Assembly (NCBI GenBank): GCA_001002405.1
Contig: LCOA01000005.1
Span: 1-36,604 of the forward strand
Length of the DNA stretch: 36,604 bases
Reading direction: 5' to 3'
Source of the DNA: Candidatus Amesbacteria bacterium GW2011_GWA1_47_20
Lineage (GTDB): Bacteria > Patescibacteriota > Microgenomatia > CAZETR01 > Amesbacteraceae
The position numbers were made by a program, and so were the translations under genes. The notes beneath the pieces are model-generated. The model was not told the DNA's origin. It searched no databases and worked only from the letters and a program-made list of their open reading frames with translations. Within the stretch, counting starts at the first letter, position 1. The number at the start of each line of letters is the position of its first letter. This document shows positions 26,316 to 34,660 of the stretch, in pieces.

Positions 26316-26645
26316 ATGTTATCCCGGGACACTAATCAGCGCCAAGCCCTGCTCAAAGGTCTAGTGGGAGCACTCATCCGCTCCGAAGCTATCGAGACCA
26401 CCGAGGCCAAAGCCAAGGCCGTGCGGGGGCTGGTCGATAGCCTGGTCACGCACGCCCGCAAGGGAACACTGGCCAGCACTCGTCAGGTTGAAAAGACCGT
26501 GGCCGATAAAGACCTGGTGCACAAATTGGTGCACGACATTGCCCCGCGTTTTAAATCCCGCCCCGGCGGCTACACCCGGCTTATAAAAACCGGTCGCAGA
26601 TCAGGTGACAATGCCCCTCTGGTACGCATGGAGTTTGTCAAATGA
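26316..26645 (+). CDS. rplQ: 50S ribosomal protein L17
   Basis: RDTNQRQALLKGLVGALIRSEAIETTEAKAKAVR; RFKSRPGGYTRLIKTGRRSGDNAPLVRMEFV. Confidence 0.95.
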   Translation: MLSRDTNQRQALLKGLVGALIRSEAIETTEAKAKAVRGLVDSLVTHARKGTLASTRQVEKTVADKDLVHKLVHDIAPRFKSRPGGYTRLIKTGRRSGDNAPLVRMEFVK

Positions 26646-27046
26646 AAACCTACACCCCCACAGTTTCGGAGATTGATCGCAAGTGGCACCTGGTCGACGC
26701 TTCGGGCCAAGCTTTGGGCAGGCTGGCTACTCAAATTGCCATCTGGCTTTCCGGCAAACACAAGCCTGTCTTTGCAGCTCATTTGGACATGGGAGACAAC
26801 GTGGTCGTTATCAACGCCGCCAAGGTTGTGCTGTCCGGCAACAAAGCCCAATCCAAAGTTTACTACCGCCATTCCGGGTACCCCGGAGGGTTGAAAGTGA
26901 CCCCATATTCCAAGCTGGGTCCCCAGGAAGCCATCCGTCACGCAGTTTCCGGTATGCTGCCCAAGAACAAACTCCACGATCCTAGATTATTACGGTTACA
27001 TGTTTACTCCGACGCCACTCATCCCCATGGCCAGCACTTCACATAA
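26642..27046 (+). CDS. rplM: 50S ribosomal protein L13
   Basis: WHLVDASGQALGRLATQIA; GDNVVVINAAKVVLSGNK; YRHSGYPGGLK. Confidence 0.95.
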   Translation: MKTYTPTVSEIDRKWHLVDASGQALGRLATQIAIWLSGKHKPVFAAHLDMGDNVVVINAAKVVLSGNKAQSKVYYRHSGYPGGLKVTPYSKLGPQEAIRHAVSGMLPKNKLHDPRLLRLHVYSDATHPHGQHFT

Positions 27047-27431
27047 AATATTAGCCTCCGCTCTGGGCCGCCGCCGCACGTCGGCCGCTTCCGTGCGCCT
27101 GCTTTCCGGCAGCACCGAAATGACCGTTAACGGCAAACCGATTTCTCAATACTTTCCCGGTCTAGTCGCCAAAGCCCGATATTCTCAGCCCTTCGCCGCC
27201 GCCGGCGTTACCAAGTATACCGCTTCCATCAGAGTTTCCGGAGGCGGATCTTCCGGCCAATTAAACGCCGTAGTCCTAGGTCTGTCCCGGGCATTAGTTC
27301 TAGCTTCTGAAAAACTTAAAAGCCCCCTTCGGGCAGCCGGTCTTTTGACCCGTGATCCCCGAAAGCGCCAGCGCCGCATGATCGGCATGGGTGGCAAGGC
27401 TCGCCGTAAACGCCAATCCCCCAAGCGCTAA
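27030..27431 (+). CDS. rpsI: 30S ribosomal protein S9
   Basis: LGRRRTSAASVRLLSGSTEMTVNGKPISQYFP; GGGSSGQLNAVVLGLSRAL; RDPRKRQRRMIGMGGKARRKRQSPKR; start 27030 chosen over the ORF-track 27000. Confidence 0.92.
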   Translation, partial: ASTSHKILASALGRRRTSAASVRLLSGSTEMTVNGKPISQYFPGLVAKARYSQPFAAAGVTKYTASIRVSGGGSSGQLNAVVLGLSRALVLASEKLKSPLRAAGLLTRDPRKRQRRMIGMGGKARRKRQSPKR

Positions 27432-27438
27432 AATGGAT

Positions 27439-27444
27439 TATAAT
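27439..27444 (+). promoter_or_regulatory. -10 box TATAAT ahead of the glycolytic block
   Basis: tataat 27439-27444, ATG 27459. Confidence 0.5.
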
Positions 27445-27458
27445 GGTCTTTAACCGTT

Positions 27459-28421
27459 ATGGAGAATGTCGTCGGTTTAAGTCTTCTTCATGCGACTGAA
27501 GCGGGGGCGCTTGCGGCAGCCCGGGCTGCTGGATTTGGAGATAAACACAGAGCGGATCAAGAGGCGGTTTTGGCAATGCGAGAGCATTTAAATAGCATAG
27601 AATTTCGGGGTCTGGTGGTAATTGGCGAGGGGGAACGTGACAAGGCGCCCATGCTTTACATTGGTGAGAAGTTAGGAACCGGGAGCGGAGTTGAAATAGA
27701 CATCGCCGTTGATCCTTTGGAAAACACCAACGCGACGGCTTCTTTGGGGTCTCGAGCAATTTCGGTTTTGGCTGCGTCTGAGAAGGGTGGTTTATTTCAT
27801 GCGCCAGATATGTATATGGAAAAATTGATAGTTGGCCCGGAGTCGATGGGCAAAGTTAGTCTGGATGCCCCGGTGAAGGAAAACTTGAAGGCGGTTGCTC
27901 AAGCTTTAAACCGGGAAATAAGAGATTTGGTTGTAGTGGTGCTGGAACGGGAAAGAAACGAACGTCAGGTTTTGGAAATTAGAAAAGCCGGAGCCCGAGT
28001 AAAACTGGTGGCTGATGGCGACCTGCTTCCCGGAGTTGCGGTGGCGATACGGGGAACGGGGGTGCATGTGGTTATGGGAATAGGGGCGGCTCCGGAGGGA
28101 GTAATAACCGCGGCCGGGTTGCGGTGTATTGGCGGAGAAATTCAGGCTAGATTTTGGCCGAAAAGCGATAACGAAGTTGCCCGACTTAAAAAAATGGGGG
28201 GAAAGATTGACAAAATTTATAATCAAGACGAATTGGCCAGCGGGAGAAAAATATTGTTTTGCGCAACCGGAGTGACGGGCGGAGATTTACTTGAAGGAGT
28301 CAGGTTTTTTGGCGGAGGGGCCAGGACAAACAGCATGCTGCTGTCGACCGAGACGGAAAAAGTCAGATTTATTGACACTATCCATACATTTGACAAACGT
28401 GTTATAAAGTATACGCTGTAG
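27459..28421 (+). CDS. glpX: Class II fructose-1,6-bisphosphatase (GlpX family)
   Basis: ATEAGALAAARAAGFGDKHRADQEAVLAMREHLNSIEFRGLVVIGEGERDKAPMLYIGEKLGTGSGVEIDIAVDPLENTNATA. Confidence 0.93.
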   Translation: MENVVGLSLLHATEAGALAAARAAGFGDKHRADQEAVLAMREHLNSIEFRGLVVIGEGERDKAPMLYIGEKLGTGSGVEIDIAVDPLENTNATASLGSRAISVLAASEKGGLFHAPDMYMEKLIVGPESMGKVSLDAPVKENLKAVAQALNREIRDLVVVVLERERNERQVLEIRKAGARVKLVADGDLLPGVAVAIRGTGVHVVMGIGAAPEGVITAAGLRCIGGEIQARFWPKSDNEVARLKKMGGKIDKIYNQDELASGRKILFCATGVTGGDLLEGVRFFGGGARTNSMLLSTETEKVRFIDTIHTFDKRVIKYTL

Positions 28422-28422
28422 T

Positions 28423-29778
28423 ATGTCTACCGGTGTAATTGACATTAATAACGCTTCGGAAATGATAGATGAACTGGTTTGGGAGGCGGTATTTGGTCCA
28501 GAGGGAGACAAGAAGCGGGCTAGGTGGATCATATGGGAAGCGGCTCAAAACCTAAGTGTAAAACCGTCTTCAATCAATGATTTATATATGGCCAGAGGCC
28601 GGGGAGAGACCACTCTTGATTTTACTATACCGGCAATGAATTTAAGAGGTATGGCCTATGATATGGCGCGATCGATTTTTGCAACGGCAGGAAGACTAAA
28701 CGCTCGGGCCATAATTTGTGAACTTGCCAGAAGCGAAATAGGCTATACCGATCAGACACCCGAAGAGTTTTCCATAGTAGTTCTGGCGGCGGCAATAAAG
28801 GAAAAATGGAGTGGGCCCGTTTTTATTCAAGGTGACCATTACCAGGTAAAATCCGAAGTTCCAGGTATGCCAAAAGAAGGAGACATAGAAGAGGTTAAAA
28901 AACTTATAAAATCCTCTATTGAATCAGGTATCTACAATATTGACATCGATATGTCTACTTTGGTCGATTTAAGTAAAAGAACCGAAAGGGAACAACAACT
29001 AGCAAATATCAAGTATTCTGTTGAGCTAGCACAATTTATTAGAACTTGGGAACCAAAAGGCCATGCGGTGTCAATTGGCGGGGAAATTGGCCATATCGGT
29101 GGAAAGAATAGCACCTTGGCTGATTTTAAGGCCTTTATAGAAGGATTTAATAAGAGTGTGGGCAGTGATGTTTTAGGGGTCAGTAAAATTGCTGTCCAGA
29201 CCGGGACTAGCCACGGCGGGGTAGTGTTGCCGGATGGGACTTTGGCTAAGGTAAATATCGACTTTTCGGTTTTATCCGAAATTGGATTGTCGGCAAGGAA
29301 AGATTATAAGATCGGTGGTGTTGTCCAACACGGGGCTTCAACATTACCGGAAAGTTTATTTGGCCAATTTACCCAAAACGGCGTGTTGGAAATCCATTTG
29401 GCGACCGAGTTTCAAAATATGATATTGGACCACCCTAGATTTCCCAAAGATCTAAAAGCCGGCATGTATGCCTGGCTGGATAAGGAGCGGCAAAAAGAAC
29501 GGGGGGAGGGCCAAACTGATGAGCAGTTTCATTACAGCGTGAGAAAAAAAGCCTGGGGGAAATTTAAAAGAGAGTGTTGGGAAATTAATGAAGATGACAA
29601 AAAGGAAATTCGTGATTCTCTAAGTAGAAAGTTTGAATTCTTATTTAAGGCTTTAAATGTCGTCAACTCCGACAAATTGGTCGAAAAGCATATAAAACCA
29701 TTGCGCTTACATAAGAGGCCTTCAGACTTCGGACTCGGAGAATCTAAGATAGAAAATGTTTCTGACCTGTCAGATTAA
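28423..29778 (+). CDS. fba: Class II fructose-bisphosphate aldolase-like protein
   Basis: VFIQGDHYQ; SIGGEIGHIGGKNST; KIAVQTGTSHGGVVLPDG; VVQHGASTLPE. Confidence 0.82.
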   Translation: MSTGVIDINNASEMIDELVWEAVFGPEGDKKRARWIIWEAAQNLSVKPSSINDLYMARGRGETTLDFTIPAMNLRGMAYDMARSIFATAGRLNARAIICELARSEIGYTDQTPEEFSIVVLAAAIKEKWSGPVFIQGDHYQVKSEVPGMPKEGDIEEVKKLIKSSIESGIYNIDIDMSTLVDLSKRTEREQQLANIKYSVELAQFIRTWEPKGHAVSIGGEIGHIGGKNSTLADFKAFIEGFNKSVGSDVLGVSKIAVQTGTSHGGVVLPDGTLAKVNIDFSVLSEIGLSARKDYKIGGVVQHGASTLPESLFGQFTQNGVLEIHLATEFQNMILDHPRFPKDLKAGMYAWLDKERQKERGEGQTDEQFHYSVRKKAWGKFKRECWEINEDDKKEIRDSLSRKFEFLFKALNVVNSDKLVEKHIKPLRLHKRPSDFGLGESKIENVSDLSD

Positions 29779-29793
29779 TATCTCGGTTTAATT

Positions 29794-30804
29794 ATGAAGC
29801 GTGCTAATTTATTCATTAATGGCTACGGAAGGATAGGCAGAATTTTGCATAGGATACTGCTTGATGACCCCGAACTCGATTTGGTGGCGATTAACAGTCG
29901 TTCGTCAGCGGAAAACCTGGCGTATCTATTAAAGTATGATTCGACTTATGGAAAATTGCCCAGAGACATTTCCTTCGGAGAAGATTATTTAAAAGTTGAT
30001 ACCAAAAAGATAAAGGTTTTTGTTAATAAAAATCCCGGCGAAATTAACTTTAAGGAATTGGGAGTAGATATCGTGGCAGAATGTACGGGCAAGTTTAGAG
30101 ATAGAGCGGCATGTGAAAAACAACTGGGAAGCGGAGCCAGAAAGGTAGTCATATCCGCTCCCGGAAAAGGTGAGGACGCTTGTATTGTGATGGGGATTAA
30201 TCACGATAAGTACGCCGGAGACAAGCAGCACATAATTTCAAATGCCTCGTGCACCACCAACTGTTTAGCTGTGGTGGTTAAAGTTTTGCATGAAAAATTC
30301 GGTATTAAGTGTGCCCACATGACCACAATTCATGCGGTGACCCGCTCTCAAAACGTAGTTGATGGGTCGAGCGATAAAGATTTAAGGAAAGGCAGAAGTC
30401 TTCTAGACTCTTTCATTCCCACGTCAACAGGATCAGATAAGGCCATAGGTCTTATTTTTCCGGATTTGCAAGGGAAAATCAGTGCCACCGCGATTCGGGT
30501 CCCCTTTTCGACCGTGTCAATGATTGACCTGGTAGCCCAGCTTAAAGAGAAAGTTACACCAGAGCTAGTTAACCAGGCTTTTGAAAAAGCTTCCCAGGAT
30601 GAGCTTAAAGGAATTTTGGGAATATCTTTCGAACCTCTGGTTTCGATTGACTATAAAGGCGAGACGAGGTCGGCGGTAGTGGATAGCTTGTCAACGAATG
30701 TCTTAGATGACAATTTGGTCAAAGTTTTTGCCTGGTATGACAATGAGTGGGGGTATACGACCAGATTTTACGACCTAATTAGATTGGTGGCCCGAGCCTT
30801 GTAA
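29794..30804 (+). CDS. gap: Glyceraldehyde-3-phosphate dehydrogenase (type I fold)
   Basis: INGYGRIGRILHR; ISNASCTTNCLAVVVKVLHEKFGI; DSFIPTSTGSDKAIG; WYDNEWGYTTRF. Confidence 0.96.
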   Translation: MKRANLFINGYGRIGRILHRILLDDPELDLVAINSRSSAENLAYLLKYDSTYGKLPRDISFGEDYLKVDTKKIKVFVNKNPGEINFKELGVDIVAECTGKFRDRAACEKQLGSGARKVVISAPGKGEDACIVMGINHDKYAGDKQHIISNASCTTNCLAVVVKVLHEKFGIKCAHMTTIHAVTRSQNVVDGSSDKDLRKGRSLLDSFIPTSTGSDKAIGLIFPDLQGKISATAIRVPFSTVSMIDLVAQLKEKVTPELVNQAFEKASQDELKGILGISFEPLVSIDYKGETRSAVVDSLSTNVLDDNLVKVFAWYDNEWGYTTRFYDLIRLVARAL

Positions 30805-30807
30805 CTT

Positions 30808-32019
30808 ATGAAATTAAGAACTCTAGAAGAGACAGATATATATCAAAAAACAGTTCTATACCGGTCAGCTTACGATATTGGGGTTAAACAGATAGCCGGC
30901 GGCGATTATGTGGTCAAGGATGACTCGAGAATTAGAGCCAGTTTGAAAACGTTAGAGTATCTTATAAATAATGAGTGCAAAATTGTTGTTTTGACGTATG
31001 TAAAAAGGCCTGACGGAAAGATCGTTGAGTCGCTTCGAACCTCGCCTCATGCTAAATCGTTATCGGCTTTGTTGGGAAAACCCGTTAGAAAAATGGATGA
31101 TTGTATTGGTGACGAGGTAAGGAAAGCTATTTCTGACTTGAAAGCTGGCGAAGTGGTGATGCTGGAAAATGTCAGGTTTCACCCTGAAGAGATGATAGAT
31201 GATGATAAATTTGCTAAGGAATTGACTTACGGTTGTGACCTGGTGGTATTTGATGGTTTTCCCCAAGCCCATCGAGCGCATGCCTCCACCACAGGTATAC
31301 TTCGGCACTTACCTAACTGTGCCGGATTTTATTTGGAAAGCGAAGTTGCGGCTCTTTCCAGATTAACGAGTGCTCCTCAAAAACCATTTACGATAATTAT
31401 TGGCGGCGAAAAAATTTCTGACAAGATCGACGCTATCAATAATCTTTATGATGTAGCTGACGCCATTTTGGTGGGTGGAGGAGTGGCCAATGTATTCATG
31501 AAGGCCAAGGGAATAGACGTAGGCAGCTCATTTGTGGAAGACGTTTTTGTTGACTTGGTTAGAAAAGAAAAGAAAGATTGGGTTGAATACGCCTCTAAAA
31601 TTCTTGCGCGGGGGGATAAAGTGCGGGTGCCTGTCGATTTGGTAGTGGGTGACGATTTAGATAACCCCCACAGAGCCGAAATTTCTGTGACGGTTCCCGC
31701 TGGTTGGGCTGCGTTGGATATTGGACCGCTTACTTCAGACGCCTTTTCTAAGACTATTAAACAGTCTAAAACGGTATTTTGGAATGGGCCAATGGGGGTA
31801 TTTGAAGATGACAGATTTGCGGCCGGATCCGGAAGTATTGCCAGGGCCGTAGAGCAAGTTTCCGGCCTCACAGTCATTGCCGGGGGAGATACTATAGAGG
31901 CCGCTAAAAAGTATTGCGATATAGGAAAAATCACACATTTAAGTTTAGCGGGGGGAGCAACGCTTGAGTTTTTGGCGGGGAAAAAACTGCCCGCCCTCGA
32001 AATGCTTCGCAAAGAATAG
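30808..32019 (+). CDS. pgk: Phosphoglycerate kinase, divergent N-terminal substrate site
   Basis: MLENVRFHPEE; AHRAHASTTGI; IIGGEKISDKIDAINNL; VFWNGPMGVFEDDRFAAGS; VIAGGDTIEAAKK; HLSLAGGATLEFLAGKKLPALEML. Confidence 0.92.
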   Translation: MKLRTLEETDIYQKTVLYRSAYDIGVKQIAGGDYVVKDDSRIRASLKTLEYLINNECKIVVLTYVKRPDGKIVESLRTSPHAKSLSALLGKPVRKMDDCIGDEVRKAISDLKAGEVVMLENVRFHPEEMIDDDKFAKELTYGCDLVVFDGFPQAHRAHASTTGILRHLPNCAGFYLESEVAALSRLTSAPQKPFTIIIGGEKISDKIDAINNLYDVADAILVGGGVANVFMKAKGIDVGSSFVEDVFVDLVRKEKKDWVEYASKILARGDKVRVPVDLVVGDDLDNPHRAEISVTVPAGWAALDIGPLTSDAFSKTIKQSKTVFWNGPMGVFEDDRFAAGSGSIARAVEQVSGLTVIAGGDTIEAAKKYCDIGKITHLSLAGGATLEFLAGKKLPALEMLRKE

Positions 32020-32040
32020 TTCCAATCCTCAATCGCTAAA

Positions 32041-32061
32041 CATCACACACCCGGTGTGATG
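32041..32061. terminator. Hairpin downstream of pgk between convergent genes (possible terminator)
   Basis: CATCACAC-acccg-GTGTGATG, perfect 8-bp arms. Confidence 0.45.
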
Positions 32062-32134
32062 CCTTGCCACTTTTATGAACCCAAAATAGGTAAGTGGTTG
32101 AATTTTAATTCCGTCCCATTACCCAAAACGATTT

Positions 32135-32410
32135 TCAATCTGGGAAAATCTGGGCGATTGACATTGTTGATATCCCATGGGAGATCAGGATATTTTTGAC
32201 CAAGTCTTCAAAAGGGAAATCAATCGTAAATTCAGCGTGTTCATACCCCGACTTTCGCGACTCTCCGGTTTTTGGCTCTATCAATTCAACAGCGGAAATA
32301 AGATAGTCTTTATATTTTAATGGCTTAAAAATCTCGAATATCCCCATTCCCATCTTCTCAATCTCCAAAAACCACGAATCCAAAAAATTCCTATACTCAT
32401 CAATTTTCAT
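32135..32410 (-). CDS. Hypothetical protein, possibly VOC/YecM-like fragment
   Basis: MKIDEYRNFLDSWFLEIEKMGMGIFEIF...GYEHAEFTIDFPFEDLVKN; ATG chosen at 32410 because upstream codons lie in a tRNA gene. Confidence 0.45.
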   Translation of the reverse strand: MKIDEYRNFLDSWFLEIEKMGMGIFEIFKPLKYKDYLISAVELIEPKTGESRKSGYEHAEFTIDFPFEDLVKNILISHGISTMSIAQIFPD

Positions 32411-32413
32411 AAG

Positions 32414-32484
32414 TCGGGGATGACAGAATTGAACTGTCGCCTGACCGACCCCATCGGCCAATTCTACCGTTAAACTAATCCCCG
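32414..32484 (-). tRNA. tRNA-Pro (anticodon GGG), CCA not encoded
   Basis: Minus strand: CGGGGAT-TA-GTTT-AACGGTA-GAAT-T-GGCCG-ATGGGGT-CGGTC-AGGC-GACAG-TTCAATT-CTGTC-ATCCCCG-A; acceptor, anticodon and T stems pair; C1-G72, A73 and G37 fit bacterial tRNA-Pro. Confidence 0.9.
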
Positions 32485-32523
32485 TTGACCTCAATTTTAT
32501 CAGACAAATATAAATTTAGCATC

Positions 32524-32552
32524 TTGACTTCGGATTAAATTCGGATTACAAT
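32524..32552 (+). promoter_or_regulatory. Promoter TTGACT - 17 bp - TACAAT with direct repeat CGGATTA in the spacer
   Basis: ttgact 32524-32529, tacaat 32547-32552; cggatta at 32531-32537 and 32542-32548. Confidence 0.55.
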
Positions 32553-32585
32553 TAGGACAGATAAAGCTTATTGGATTAAGAGAAT

Positions 32586-33434
32586 ATGCATTGGGTCACC
32601 GTCAAATGTGGTTGGTGTAAAAAGGAATACAAAAAGAATATATACCATTACCTTCAGAATCAGATTCTGGGCCACAAGTCTTTTTGCTCCCAGAAATGTT
32701 TAGTCACAAGTAGGCTGCGAAGGAAAACTGTGGTTTGCGAAAATCCTAAATGCCAAAAAATGTTTGAGAGACCAATTGGCCAGATTTCTCATCACAACTA
32801 TTGTTCTCATCGTTGTGCAGCTTCCATGACCAATCTTTCAAGACCAAGAAAAGTTAGGATTTGTCCTAACTGCCAGAAAAAATTCTTTGAACACAGAAAG
32901 TATTGCTCACTCATATGTGTTCCTAAGACACAACCTAAATATTCGAGAGAAGATTTATTAAACAAAATTAAGAGGTTCCATAAACTACACAAAAGAATCC
33001 CCATTAAAAAAGAATTCTATTCCAATTGGCAAGCGTATCGTCGGATTTTTGGCAGCTGGAACAAGGCTATTCAAGAAGCTGGATTTATCCCCAACTTAGA
33101 GAGATTTACTCACAAATATCTTGCCCGAGATGGCCATATTTGCGATTCTTTATCAGAGAAAATAATCGACAATTGGTTAACAGTGCATCATCTTTCTCAT
33201 GAACATGGTGTATGTTATCCCGGCCAGACTAAATTCAAAACCGACTTTTTAGTCGAAGACAAGCATTGGATCGGATTTCCGGGACTGCGGGGTCAGCTTA
33301 AACGTTACGATGAACTATATGAAGAAAAAAAGGAGTTAACCAAAAGACTTAAAATAAAAATAGTTGAAATTCTTCCTACAGATATTTTCCCTAAAAACCA
33401 ACTGGATTCCAAGCTGGGCTTTCTGCTACAATGA
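32586..33434 (+). CDS. Multi-zinc-finger, homing-endonuclease-associated-repeat protein with C-terminal PD-(D/E)XK-like nuclease fold (possibly degenerate)
   Basis: Three Cys clusters (CGWC...FCSQKC; CENPKC...YCSHRC; CPNC...YCSLIC); YSREDLLNKIKRFHKLHKRIPIKKEF...FGSWNKAIQEAGF; C-terminal LSEKIIDNWL...FKTDFLVEDKHWIGFPGL...KRYDELYEEKKELTK. Confidence 0.6.
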   Translation: MHWVTVKCGWCKKEYKKNIYHYLQNQILGHKSFCSQKCLVTSRLRRKTVVCENPKCQKMFERPIGQISHHNYCSHRCAASMTNLSRPRKVRICPNCQKKFFEHRKYCSLICVPKTQPKYSREDLLNKIKRFHKLHKRIPIKKEFYSNWQAYRRIFGSWNKAIQEAGFIPNLERFTHKYLARDGHICDSLSEKIIDNWLTVHHLSHEHGVCYPGQTKFKTDFLVEDKHWIGFPGLRGQLKRYDELYEEKKELTKRLKIKIVEILPTDIFPKNQLDSKLGFLLQ

Positions 33435-34234
33435 AACCTGTGATTGCTACGTTCAAAGAAACCCTAGCCAGCTTGCAAGACCTCAAGTATGGCCAGATTA
33501 TTCTCCAGAAATCGGTCGGTCAGGCACTGTGGTATTGGACCAAATATTTACTTCTGATTATCGCCATCGGTGTTATTCTAGCTATTGCCGCTCTTACTTA
33601 TTACGCTCCCCAATTGCCCAAAATATTAGGTGACCAAATTCCCGACGTTGATCTCACTATCACTTCAGGCATAGCTTCAACCACTGTCAAGCAACCATTT
33701 ACCGCCGGCGATGACAAATTTATTTTCATTCTAGACACCACAGGCAAACTGGAAGATCTGGATAAATACCCCGCGGGCGTCCTGATTCTCGCGGACAAAG
33801 TCGTGGCCAAGAAAGATTCCGCTGACATCCGCATTTACCCTCTCAAAGATTTTCCCGACGGGACCTTCACAAAAGATATAGTTTTAAATTGGGTCAAAAA
33901 TAATCAACTTCTCATTCTTGGTCTCGGCGCTAGCGCCATCCTGCTGTTTGCTATTTTCATCACCGGTTTTACCTGGCTTTGGAAACTTGGAGGTATGACC
34001 ATTTTTGCTCTTCTGGTTTGGCTCGCCTCCCGAGTTATCAAACGCACTATCAGTCTGGCCGATTCCCTCAAGCTCGTTCTCTACGCTTCGGTTCTGCCGA
34101 CTCTCGTTGGTACAGTCTCTGTCCTTTCGCCCAACTCCCAAATTTCTAGCATCATCCAGCTCGCCCTGCTCCTTCTTTACTCCCTCGGCTGGCTCTGGTA
34201 CTTACCAGCAGGTAAACCTGCCAAGTCAAAATAA
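33431..34234 (+). CDS. DUF1189-like multi-TM membrane protein
   Basis: KETLASLQDLKYGQIILQKSVGQALWYWTKYLLLIIAIGVILAIAAL; several C-terminal TM helices; alternative GTG start at 33440. Confidence 0.65.
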   Translation: MKPVIATFKETLASLQDLKYGQIILQKSVGQALWYWTKYLLLIIAIGVILAIAALTYYAPQLPKILGDQIPDVDLTITSGIASTTVKQPFTAGDDKFIFILDTTGKLEDLDKYPAGVLILADKVVAKKDSADIRIYPLKDFPDGTFTKDIVLNWVKNNQLLILGLGASAILLFAIFITGFTWLWKLGGMTIFALLVWLASRVIKRTISLADSLKLVLYASVLPTLVGTVSVLSPNSQISSIIQLALLLLYSLGWLWYLPAGKPAKSK

Positions 34235-34252
34235 CGGTATCATCCTCTTCGA

Positions 34253-34279
34253 TTCTCCCTCTTAATCTAAGAGGGAGAA
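34253..34279. repeat. Left palindrome TTCTCCCTCTTA-ATC-TAAGAGGGAGAA
   Basis: Perfect 12-bp arms. Confidence 0.9.
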
Positions 34280-34624
34280 AGTAATTCGTTCAAGAATTTT
34301 ACCAATATTTTTAGTTATTCCCAAGTTGTGAAATCTTACAACTGTTATGTTAAAAGCTTCCAGATATCTTGTTCGATATTTATCATACTTTTGCTGCGAA
34401 GCGTTAAAGTGAACGTTGCCATCTAGCTCGATAGCCAGTCTTTTGGCAGGACAATAAAAATCCACAACGTAACCTTCAATACTATATTGGCGAATGAATT
34501 TAAACCCTAATTTTTTGTTTTGTAAATATTTCCACAACAACTTTTCTTCAAACGTTGCGCTGTTACGTAACTCCTTGCGCCTATTTTTCATTTCAGAGAT
34601 TTGTAGGTGAAATAAGGTTTTCAT
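34262..34624 (-). CDS. DUF559 (Vsr/PD-(D/E)XK-like) endonuclease-related protein
   Basis: RRKELRNSATFEEKLLWKYLQNKKLGFKFIRQYSIEGYVVDFYCPAKRLAIELDGNVHF...YLEAFNITVVRFHN. Confidence 0.9.
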   Translation of the reverse strand: MKTLFHLQISEMKNRRKELRNSATFEEKLLWKYLQNKKLGFKFIRQYSIEGYVVDFYCPAKRLAIELDGNVHFNASQQKYDKYRTRYLEAFNITVVRFHNLGITKNIGKILERITFSLLD

Positions 34625-34637
34625 AAGAATATTGTAA

Positions 34638-34660
34638 CCCCCTCTTAGATTAAGAGGGGG
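34638..34660. repeat. Right palindrome CCCCCTCTTA-GAT-TAAGAGGGGG
   Basis: Perfect 10-bp arms. Confidence 0.9.

Noticed and set aside
32411-32494. N-terminal extension of the minus-strand ORF 32135-32494
   Set aside because: It overlaps a well-folded tRNA-Pro gene.
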